From the NCBI GenBank assembly GCA_945905735.1, contig CAMDQC010000036.1, forward strand, positions 1-39,652: a stretch of 39,652 nt of DNA, written 5' to 3'. This document shows positions 34,201-39,652 of the stretch, piece by piece. The DNA comes from Prosthecobacter debontii. Lineage in GTDB: Bacteria > Verrucomicrobiota > Verrucomicrobiia > Chthoniobacterales > Chthoniobacteraceae. The position numbers and the translations under genes are program-made. Each line of letters starts with the position of its first letter. Position 1 is the first letter of the stretch. The notes beneath the pieces were generated by a model. It had not been told where the DNA came from, did no database searches, and was given only the letters and a program-made list of their open reading frames with translations.

Positions 34201-35567
34201 AAGTCCGGCGTGCCCGTGAAGGTGAACGGAAAGCGCGTGTAAGCCGTGGCATTCACCCCGCGCATCGCGAGCAAGTCCGTGCCGATGGAGCCGGTGAAGC
34301 CGAGCATGTTCAGCGGCGTCGCACCTTGGGAGAGCGCCACGATTTCCTCAGCGGCGAGTGCGCGATTCCACACCGCAAAGTCATCCACTTTCCCGCCATA
34401 AGCCCCCCACGGTGCGCTGCCGAGAAACAGCGAGCGAATCGTGCCGAGGCCCGGTGCGCTTGCGCCAGTGGTGAGCAGCGAGCCGTTCAGCCACACTTGC
34501 AGCACGCCGTTCCCTTTCGTGAAAACGTAGTGGTTCCATTGCCCTTTCCACTTCGTCGAATCCGGCACGGAGACGGAGATGCGCTGCCCGGCGTTAAATC
34601 CGCCGCAATCCCAATACACCACTTGGTCCACCCACGGCACATGGGCGTTTAGCGCACGGATGCCGGTGCCGTCGGTCGTGTCGTCGCCGTAGAAGAGCGA
34701 ATCCGGCTGCGGCTGCCCGCTGTCTCCGAACATCCACACACTCACGCTCACGGCGTCGGCAGTGCTGATAGAATCAAGCCCGCCCGTCGCCGCCGCTGCG
34801 ACGCGCACGCGGTTCGTCCCCGAGTTTGGGAAGTTCATCGCCAGCCCCGTGCGCCCGCCGCCCGCCGCCGCGAAACTGGCCCCGCCCTCAACGAGGCCGT
34901 GCCGCGCATTGCCGCTGAGATCGTTTGCCTGAGCTGCATTTGTCCCGTCGTTAAAATCATAATACAACACCAGTCCCGGACTCGCCCCACCGATGTCGTA
35001 GCCCGCGCCTGCCGACCCGCTCTGCCATGAGGCATCGGAGAAAGCGGGCTGCGTCCACGTCGCCCCGAGCGTGCTGTTTGTCGGGATGAACGCTTTCACC
35101 GGGCTGCCAAACTGCACAAGATTCCCCGCAAGAGTCTCCTCCCCAGTGCCATAGCCGATGTCCTCGCGTTGCGCTGGGTAGTTCAGGAATTGGGAAGCCG
35201 CCGAGCCGTCGGGCCGCGTGAGCAGAACGGATTCGCCCGCATTATTTAGCTGGAAATTCGTGTGCAGGGTGGCCGTGCGGTTTTTCCCCGAAGCGAAGAA
35301 AACGAGATACCCGCGACCAGCAATCGTCACCGGTGGGATGCGCCATTTCATCGGCACGAGCGGGTCGTCCGAAAGCCACCAGCCGTCCAGATTCACATCC
35401 GCAGTGGTGACGTTCAGTAGCTCGATCCAGTCGGGGTGCGGGCCATCCTCATCCGTAGCCGAAGCTCCATTTTCGGCGACAAATTCATGGATGACGACTT
35501 GCGCTTGTCCCGCTCCGGCGAGAGCGAGGATTGCGAAAATGAGGAGTGTGAACAGGCGGACAGACAT
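31245..35567 (-). CDS. Large secreted CotH-kinase-family protein with lamin-tail and LamG domains
   Basis: A 1440-residue protein with signal peptide (MSVRLFTLLIFAILALAGAG, cleaved near AQA). Domains by approximate residue: lamin-tail 24-150 (VVIHEFVAENGAS, PDWIELLN); LamG 195-405 (LVLYYDFNDGTNAAQANDLS); a beta-sandwich with VKYEDGFVAYLNGTEIARRN near 450; chitobiase-C-like 590-650 (LVYTLDGSAP); CotH kinase 695-1060, with FNIHGNISR, LFINGVYWGLLNVIEHLDNQ and metal-binding FLSWDQEIS (about 987); a second chitobiase-C-like repeat near 1145 (FYTTNGTDPT); a second lamin-tail 1207-1300; a DADGDGSSNLAEQSAG calcium-loop-like motif near 1348; and a terminal beta domain. The order parallels the 2091-residue protein at 19-25 kb, but without the PA14-like and Ig-like parts. 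No sorting tail is visible. It may be cotranscribed with the small membrane gene and gatB upstream. Confidence 0.93.
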   Translation of the reverse strand: MSVRLFTLLIFAILALAGAGQAQVVIHEFVAENGASATDEDGPHPDWIELLNVTTADVNLDGWWLSDDPLVPMKWRIPPVTIAGRGYLVFFASGKNRTATLHTNFQLNNAGESVLLTRPDGSAASQFLNYPAQREDIGYGTGEETLAGNLVQFGSPVKAFIPTNSTLGATWTQPAFSDASWQSGSAGAGYDIGGASPGLVLYYDFNDGTNAAQANDLSGNARHGLVEGGASFAAAGGGRTGLAMNFPNSGTNRVRVAAAATGGLDSISTADAVSVSVWMFGDSGQPQPDSLFYGDDTTDGTGIRALNAHVPWVDQVVYWDCGGFNAGQRISVSVPDSTKWKGQWNHYVFTKGNGVLQVWLNGSLLTTGASAPGLGTIRSLFLGSAPWGAYGGKVDDFAVWNRALAAEEIVALSQGATPLNMLGFTGSIGTDLLAMRGVNATAYTRFPFTFTGTPDFDSLRLRVKYEDGFVAYLNGTEIARRNAPTTPQWNSLATADRSRLDGLVWVPMEIPGGASMLAQGANVLAIQSLNESVSSNELLVLPELAKSRTTASRFLSPATPGTGNSRGFSGFVADIQFSVNRGWFSSPFSTTVTCATPGATLVYTLDGSAPTLTNGTLVSPPNVTLNITGTTTLRAAAFQADMLPTNVDTQTYLFAAQVAAQPATRPGWPATWPTGHPVDLEMDPDVTNSTLPGYSVADALLAIPSISIVGKLSDIITLYGSSSYTGSLQAPELPAVAVSAEWIEPGASWQEDCAFNIHGNISRSKDFTPKHGFSLNFSGDYGARSLSQDVFPGSGATKFDRLVLKSLSTDTWPCSNVANSVIDGDTRWKRAESTYLRDEVFRATHLAVSGTSARGRYAHLFINGVYWGLLNVIEHLDNQFASEHFGGARSEWDIIKDYNELADGSRADWDALLALAGTSGFLSEATYQQAQGNNPDGTRNVAFPVLLDVQNLIDYMAVHIAQGADDWPDKNWYGMRRRTDPNVGFKFLSWDQEISNNSILKQHSANGPLYELVEQAGRPAAIYHSAIFNAGFKRAFGDRVQALFFNNGPMSQAAMSARWNAHKAIIDKAVVAESARWGDYQRATPFKREVEWLAASAWMDSTYWPQFVSRALIRFRNAGVFPSFSAPTFNQHGGDYTPGFRVAITHTNGTGYTMFYTTNGTDPTAPGTSNYTGTFALNGITTVRSRVRNNTTLEWSALTSATFQPAQGLGLLLLTELCYDPPGGDTFEFLELQNTGTTTLDLTGCAFTDGIGYTFPNGTMVAPGAFLILARTPSGGALGPYTGKLDNDGETLTLSNALAQPIWSFTYGVLPPWPSSGSGSLHYLSGAQGSAASWFAGTSTPGTHPADADGDGSSNLAEQSAGTDPGDSASVFKITSIVRNGDGSVTCTFPGIAGKTYRVQTSSDLATWTPHGSDITATTSGPQTFTDTAVSPHYYRVRTP

Positions 35568-35646
35568 AGCTGTGAGGCTACGAAGAGCGCGGAGATCGGC
35601 AACCGGGAAAATGGCGAGGGGGAGGCGGCCGGGGGCAGTGCGCGCT

Positions 35647-35964
35647 TTAGTCTTTGGAGTCAGTCAGGCCGGGCTTCCGCTGCGGCATCACCCCGGCGAT
35701 GAGCAGCCCAACGCCGAGCCCCGCCATTGCTCCGAATGGGCCGAGGAAAAAGCCGACGACGAGGAGCCGCGTGATCTTTATGCTCGTGGGCGGTGGGGTG
35801 CCGAGGGGCACGTCGGACTTCGGGATTTCTTCCTTCGGGATGATCATCCGCGACAGAAGCGGCGCTCCTGCGACGTTCGGCGCGAGGACGATGAAGACCA
35901 TGTAGATTTCCGCGAGGATGAATCCGGCGATGCTGCAATACTTTATGATGCGGTTGCTGGCCAT
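35647..35964 (-). CDS. Small two-helix membrane protein downstream of gatB
   Basis: The 105-residue ORF starts 3 bases after the gatB stop, so cotranscription is very likely. It has two hydrophobic segments, about residues 9-33 (YCSIAGFILAEIYMVFIVL) and 65-92 (ITRLLVVGFFLGPFGAMAGL), joined by a Pro-rich extracytoplasmic or cytoplasmic loop (EEIPKSDVPLGTPPPTS). It ends in a polar tail. No family was recognised and no link with glutaminyl-tRNA synthesis is evident. The CotH gene follows after 79 bases. Confidence 0.75.
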   Translation of the reverse strand: MASNRIIKYCSIAGFILAEIYMVFIVLAPNVAGAPLLSRMIIPKEEIPKSDVPLGTPPPTSIKITRLLVVGFFLGPFGAMAGLGVGLLIAGVMPQRKPGLTDSKD

Positions 35965-35967
35965 GCG

Positions 35968-37419
35968 CTAGGAGAGGAGCTTCTGGAGCAAGTCGTTGAC
36001 GATGGCGGGGTTTGCTTTGCCACCGGAGAGTTTCATCACTTGGCCCTTGATAGCGTTGATGGCTCCGAGCTTCCCCGCTTTATATTCGGCGACGGCTTTG
36101 GCGCTGCCCTCGATGGCTTGTTTGCAGAGGACTTCCAGCGCACCAGCGTCGCTCTCTTGCTTCATGCCTTTCTCTTCCACGATCAATGCGGGCGCTTTGC
36201 CCGTGGCGAACATCTCGGCGAAGACTTCCTTGCCTTGCTTGGAGCTGATGCTGCCGCCGTGGATGATGTTCACGAGGTCGCTGAGATGGCCGGCGGGGAA
36301 GGGGACTTCGGCGATGCTCTTCTCCGCCGCACTGAGCGCACTGAGCAGATCGTTGATGACTAAATTGGCCGCCGTCTTCGCGTCTTTCGCGCCCTTTGCC
36401 GCAGCATCATAAAACTCCGCCAACCCTTTCTCGCTGGCGAGCACCGAGGCGTCGTAGGCGGTGATGCCGTATTGTGCGACAAAGCGGTCGCGCTTCTCGC
36501 TGGGCAGCTCGGGGCGGCGCGAGCGGACTTCGTCCATAAAGACGCGGGTGTCCACGGGCAGGAGGTCGGGGTCGGGGAAATAGCGGTAGTCGTGCGCGTC
36601 TTCCTTGTCGCGCTGGTGGCGCGTCTGCCCGGCATCATCGTCCCAGCCGCGCGTGCTCTGGCGCAGCTTTTCACCGCGCATTACTGCCTCGGTCTGCCGC
36701 TCGATTTCGTAGGCCAGCGCACGGCGGACGGCGCTGATGGAGTTCATGTTCTTGATCTCAATCTTCGTCCCCAATTCCTTTTGCCCCTCGGGCCGGACGG
36801 AGACGTTGCAGTCGCAGCGGAGTTGTCCCTTTTCCATGTCGGCGTCGGACACTCCGCCGTAGATGAGGATTTGCTGGAGGCTGGTCAAATAGGCCGCCGC
36901 CTCCTCCGGCGAATCAATCTCCGGCTCGCTGACGATCTCCATCAGCGGAGTCCCCGCACGGTTAAAATCAATGCCACTATTCGTGTCGAAGTGCTGGGAC
37001 TTCGCCACGTCTTCTTCGAGATGGATGCGCGTGAGGTTCACCACTTTGCCCGGTGCAGCGATGCTCTTCTGCGCGTCCTTGGGATACGCGAACTCGTGCA
37101 GCGGCACCCCGCCGCCGACGCAGATGGGCTGGTCAAACTGGGTGATCTGGTAGTTCTTCGGCATGTCCGGGTAGAAGTAATTCTTCCGGTCAAACTTGCA
37201 CAGGTCCGGCACCGTGCAGCCGAGCATGAGCCCGGTGAGCGCCGTCTTTTTCAGCGCCTCCTCATTCATCACCGGTAACGCGCCGGGGTAGCCGAGGCAG
37301 ACCGGGCAGACGTTCGTATTTGGCTCCGCACCGAAGCCCGTCGCGCAGCCGCAGAACATCTTGCTGCGAGTCTTGAGCTGGACGTGGACCTCTAGGCCGA
37401 TGGTGGTGATGTAGCGCAT
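35968..37419 (-). CDS. gatB: Asp-tRNA(Asn)/Glu-tRNA(Gln) amidotransferase subunit B
   Basis: The 483-residue protein is the tRNA-binding and kinase-like subunit of the GatCAB complex, which converts misacylated Glu-tRNA(Gln) and/or Asp-tRNA(Asn). The signature TIGLEVHVQLKTRSKMFCGC opens the protein, followed by VCPVCLGYPGALPVMNEEAL, KNYFYPDMPKNYQITQ, EDVAKSQHFD and FNRAGTPLMEIVSEPE. The C-terminal helical YqeY-like domain (about 335-483) ends KLSGGKANPAIVNDLLQKLL. Length and motifs are normal. gatA and gatC are not in the window. The gene lies downstream of ybaB, separated from it by hairpin copy C. Confidence 0.97.
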   Translation of the reverse strand: MRYITTIGLEVHVQLKTRSKMFCGCATGFGAEPNTNVCPVCLGYPGALPVMNEEALKKTALTGLMLGCTVPDLCKFDRKNYFYPDMPKNYQITQFDQPICVGGGVPLHEFAYPKDAQKSIAAPGKVVNLTRIHLEEDVAKSQHFDTNSGIDFNRAGTPLMEIVSEPEIDSPEEAAAYLTSLQQILIYGGVSDADMEKGQLRCDCNVSVRPEGQKELGTKIEIKNMNSISAVRRALAYEIERQTEAVMRGEKLRQSTRGWDDDAGQTRHQRDKEDAHDYRYFPDPDLLPVDTRVFMDEVRSRRPELPSEKRDRFVAQYGITAYDASVLASEKGLAEFYDAAAKGAKDAKTAANLVINDLLSALSAAEKSIAEVPFPAGHLSDLVNIIHGGSISSKQGKEVFAEMFATGKAPALIVEEKGMKQESDAGALEVLCKQAIEGSAKAVAEYKAGKLGAINAIKGQVMKLSGGKANPAIVNDLLQKLLS

Positions 37420-37433
37420 CTCAGTTGAGCGAG

Positions 37434-37550
37434 AGTTGAGAGTTGATGGTTGAGAGTTGAGAGTTTGTCAGGCGCTTCGCGCGTGGTTTTGAAAGCCACC
37501 GCGCGAAGCGCGCAGTCAAACTCTCAACCCTCAACTCTCATCTCTCAACT
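37434..37550. repeat. Intergenic hairpin with 7-nt periodic arms, copy C
   Basis: About 117 bases form one long stem-loop. The left arm steps through AGTTGAG, AGTTGAT, GGTTGAG, AGTTGAG, AGTTTGT. The right arm, reverse complemented, reads AGTTGAG, AGATGAG, AGTTGAG, GGTTGAG, AGTTTGA. Above this is a GC-rich top where GGCGCTTCGCGCG pairs with CGCGCGAAGCGC, with small indels. It lies between ybaB and gatB (both minus strand), 3 bases from the ybaB stop and 15 bases before the gatB ATG. The architecture equals copies A and B, but the heptad sequence differs. Confidence 0.87.
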
Positions 37551-37552
37551 AA

Positions 37553-37867
37553 TTAAAACCCAAGGCCCGGAGGCAGCCCCATGCCGCCCGTGATTTTCCC
37601 CATCTCGGCCTGCATGATGGCGCGGCCTTCCTCGATGGCTTTTTGCACGCCGGTGAGGATCAGGTCTTCGAGCATCTCCACATCGTTCGGGTCCACGACA
37701 TCTTTGCTGATCTTGATGGAGAGCACATCGCCCGCGCCATTCGCCTTTACAGTAATCTTGCCCCCGCCAGCGGTGACTTCCACTTCCTTTTCGCCCAGCT
37801 CTTCCTGCGCGCGCTGCATTTTTTCCTGCATCTGCTGCGCTTGTTTCATCATTTTTTGAATGTTCAT
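37553..37867 (-). CDS. ybaB: YbaB/EbfC-family nucleoid-associated protein
   Basis: The 104-residue protein matches the small DNA-binding YbaB/EbfC family. It has a Met/Gln-rich first helix (IQKMMKQAQQMQEKMQRA), a central strand region (EVTAGGGKITVKANGAGDVL), a DPNDVEMLEDL helix and a Gly/Met-rich end (GGMGLPPGLGF). In other bacteria it binds DNA as a dimer and is often next to dnaX and recR; neither is here. The frame is open to 37888, but the ATG at 37867 matches the family start. It is followed by hairpin copy C and gatB. Confidence 0.95.
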   Translation of the reverse strand: MNIQKMMKQAQQMQEKMQRAQEELGEKEVEVTAGGGKITVKANGAGDVLSIKISKDVVDPNDVEMLEDLILTGVQKAIEEGRAIMQAEMGKITGGMGLPPGLGF

Positions 37868-38817
37868 AAAATCGGTAGTTCGCAGCACAACAAACAGATC
37901 CTCGCCGGACTTGTCGAGCGCGAGTCACCGCATTTCAAGCGACCCAGCGTGTTCCCAAAAACGCCCGCGCAAAAACGAGGAATCCAGAGCGCAAAATAAT
38001 CAACAGTTGTGCTCGACCTCCCTTCGCGCACCGTCCAGCGGGGAGCTCGTTCGATTGTATGACAAACACGCGAACGTCCCCACCACCACCCCGCACACCG
38101 GCGGTTTCGCGAAAAGCGGGCCGCGCTCCCCGGCCAGCTCGCCGAACACCACGCGACGACCGTCGCGCTCACAGGCGGGGAGATTGTCGAGCCGTCGTGA
38201 AGTGCCGAATGCCCACGATGATCGTGCAGCACCGGACAACCGTGATGGTCGCGAAGGGGCGACGGCCCGGCTATTACAGTTTGGGCTTTCAGCCCGTTCG
38301 CCACACGATGCTTTGCGTGATTCGATCTTTCGATGTCGCCGACCCTACGCGCTACTACTCGACGATTCGCTGCTGGTGGAACTGCTTCCGCCACACCACC
38401 GCCACCACCTCCAGCAGCTTCATTTCGAACGCGGGGTTCGCGGTAGAGGAGGTAGAGGGCGGGGTTGAATTCGCGGAATTGGCGCATGGGTTTGTCCATG
38501 ACTAGTTCGAGGCGGAGGTCGCAGGCGTCGAATTGTTGGTCGATGAGGATGACGAAGGTGCTTTCTTGTTGGCGCGTTCGTCGGGGCGGTTGATGAGGGC
38601 GTGGTAGGTGGTGAGGGGCTGGTTGTAGAGGGTGGCTTTCGCGGGGTTAGCCCGTAGCCAAACGGTGTCCGCACGGTTTTGTCCCGTTCGCAAAGGACGC
38701 ACTCTATGTAAATCTGCACGATCTGGTTGCCCCGACTCGATTGCCGCATGAGCTAGCGTAGTAGCGGGTGTGGTTTTTGCGCTCGGAGGCGCTGGCGTGA
38801 GTATCTGCGGCGCGCGC
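37868..38817. other. 950-base region without an intact gene
   Basis: Frames on both strands are open for short distances but none reads as a complete protein. Two stretches look like coding remnants. One is the composite minus-strand stretch at about 38420-38749, described separately. The other is a plus-strand stretch (38102-38191) reading AALPGQLAEHHATTVALTGG and then EIVEPS and a stop, with no start codon. The region also holds the upstream sequence of ybaB (37868-38000). No RNA gene, repeat array or clear terminator was seen. Confidence 0.55.
38420..38749 (-). pseudogene. Possible decayed ORF spread over three frames
   Basis: On the minus strand, protein-like text passes between frames. 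First IVQIYIECVLCERDKTV (from an ATG at 38749), then ATLYNQPLTTYHALINRPDE, and then after a shift near 38560 TFVILIDQQFDACDLRLELV and MDKPMRQFREFNPALYLLYR, ending in a Gly-rich run. Each part is more protein-like than its shadows, and the shift falls in AAGAAAGCACC. No family was recognised. It may be a gene broken by two indels, or chance in GC-rich DNA. Confidence 0.25.
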
Positions 38818-39597
38818 TCAGTGCAGGCGTTTGTAATTGTCCGCGACTTGCGCTGCGAGCGTCTCCAGCGACATGCCGCGCAGTGCGGCGAGGGCTTCGT
38901 AGCACATGAGGATGTTCGTCGGGTGATTGATGCCGCCGGGCAGGGGATGCGGGTTTTTTTCCGCAGGCGGCGCGAGGTCCGGCGCATCCGTCTCCACGAG
39001 CAGGCGGTCCAGCGGGATGACGGCGAAGGCGGCTCGCTGCGCGGCTTTTCGCTCGTGTAAATAGTAAGGCGAAAACGAGAAGTACGCGCCCAGTCTGGCG
39101 AACCCCGGCACCATCTCCGCAGGCCCGCCATACGCATGGAGGAGGAAGCCGCAGGCGGGCAGGGGAGTGCGCTTGAGCGAATCCCAGAGCGCGCCCCACG
39201 CTTGCACGCAGTGGACGCTGGCGAGGACGCCGCGCTTCGCAGCGAGCGCGAGCTGCCACTCGAAGCACTCGGTTTGCTCCGCGATGTCGTGGCCTTCCAC
39301 CCAGCGGTCGAGGCCGATCTCGCCGACTGCTGCGCCGGGAGAAAGCTCCAGTGCAGCGAGCAGCGCATCTTTCCATCCAGCCGAGCGCGCCGGGACGCGC
39401 CAAGGATGCAGCCCAAAAGACGGACGCACCCACGGGACTCGCGCCGCCAGCGCGGCGACGGCGGGCCAGTCTTGCTCGCAGGTGCCGTTCACGATTGCGC
39501 CCGCTAGCCCGCAAATCTCACACCCGTGAATCTTGAGCCGCGTGCAGCGGTGCGATATGTCTCTGATTATCAAGGCAAAAACCACGCACATGCACAC
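38818..39597 (-). CDS. TatD-family metal-dependent hydrolase with altered N-terminus
   Basis: The 259-codon frame matches the TatD/amidohydrolase-like family from about residue 32 on: GAIVNGTCEQDWPAVAAL, FGLHPW, VGEIGLDRW (metal ligand E93), SVHCVQAWG (H129), LLHAYGGP (H154) and LLVETDAPDL (D204). Family members are metal-dependent nucleases or hydrolases. The N-terminal strand should carry an HxH metal motif as in D-S/A-H-x-H-L; here the only candidate is DISHRCTRL (H16, with Cys in place of the second His). A stop lies two codons before the GTG start at 39597; an ATG at 39591 is also possible. The N-terminus may be mutated, replaced or frame-shifted, so activity is doubtful. The frame ends 69 bases before the decayed region's ATG. 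Confidence 0.82.
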   Translation of the reverse strand: MCMCVVFALIIRDISHRCTRLKIHGCEICGLAGAIVNGTCEQDWPAVAALAARVPWVRPSFGLHPWRVPARSAGWKDALLAALELSPGAAVGEIGLDRWVEGHDIAEQTECFEWQLALAAKRGVLASVHCVQAWGALWDSLKRTPLPACGFLLHAYGGPAEMVPGFARLGAYFSFSPYYLHERKAAQRAAFAVIPLDRLLVETDAPDLAPPAEKNPHPLPGGINHPTNILMCYEALAALRGMSLETLAAQVADNYKRLH

Positions 39598-39652
39598 GAC
39601 TCAAGATACGACAGACTGTAACCAGCCCACGTTCGCATTTCAAGCACTCGGT

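Noticed and set aside
38502-39416. 304-codon minus-strand frame overlapping TatD and the decayed region
   Set aside because: Over TatD it is a shadow in another frame, rich in Ser and Arg with no family motif. Only its last part was used, as one segment of the composite decayed ORF.

Overview
The window looks like chromosomal DNA of a GC-rich bacterium of the Verrucomicrobia, probably the Chthoniobacter/Spartobacteria side. This is inferred from gene content, not from a marker gene. The pointers are a giant PEP-CTERM protein built of autotransporter-associated beta-strand repeats, two very large secreted CotH-kinase proteins with lamin-tail and LamG domains, a sulfatase remnant near a formylglycine-generating enzyme, and several start codons without a clear Shine-Dalgarno sequence. 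No phage, CRISPR array, toxin-antitoxin pair or recognisable defence island was seen.

Layout. 1-5.1 kb: the start of a minus-strand ORF (possibly a transposase) runs off the left edge next to a sulfatase cut down to its C-terminus. Then come an exported TIM-barrel glycoside-hydrolase-like protein, a lipoprotein, an SDR oxidoreductase, an exported M23 peptidase and an exported formylglycine-generating enzyme with both catalytic cysteines. 5.3-11.9 kb: the giant PEP-CTERM beta-repeat protein, with an internal duplication, and a small membrane protein. 11.9-19 kb: a triple STN-like repeat protein, a sugar nucleotidyltransferase, an SMP-30/gluconolactonase, a LysR regulator, and a YggS - DUF971 - secreted serine esterase cluster. 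19-25.3 kb: the first CotH giant (2091 aa). 25.5-28.4 kb: purH, pdxJ, acpS and tRNA-Glu(UUC). 28.6-31.2 kb: a small membrane ORF and a membrane-anchored patatin-like lipase split by a frameshift at a T6 run. 31.2-37.9 kb (all minus strand): ybaB, gatB, a small membrane protein and the second CotH giant (1440 aa). 37.9-38.8 kb: no intact gene. 38.8-39.6 kb: a TatD-family hydrolase whose N-terminal metal motif appears damaged.

Housekeeping genes (purH, pdxJ, acpS, gatB, ybaB, yggS, tRNA-Glu) alternate with an exported set likely to act on polysaccharide, peptidoglycan or the cell surface (glycoside hydrolase, M23 peptidase, esterase, lactonase, PEP-CTERM giant, CotH giants). The least explained elements are three long intergenic hairpins with 7-nt periodic arms (13.86, 27.05 and 37.43 kb), the paired CotH giants, the exported formylglycine-generating enzyme, the T6 frameshift in the patatin gene and the damaged TatD start. 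All functions are read from sequence motifs only; no database search was possible.
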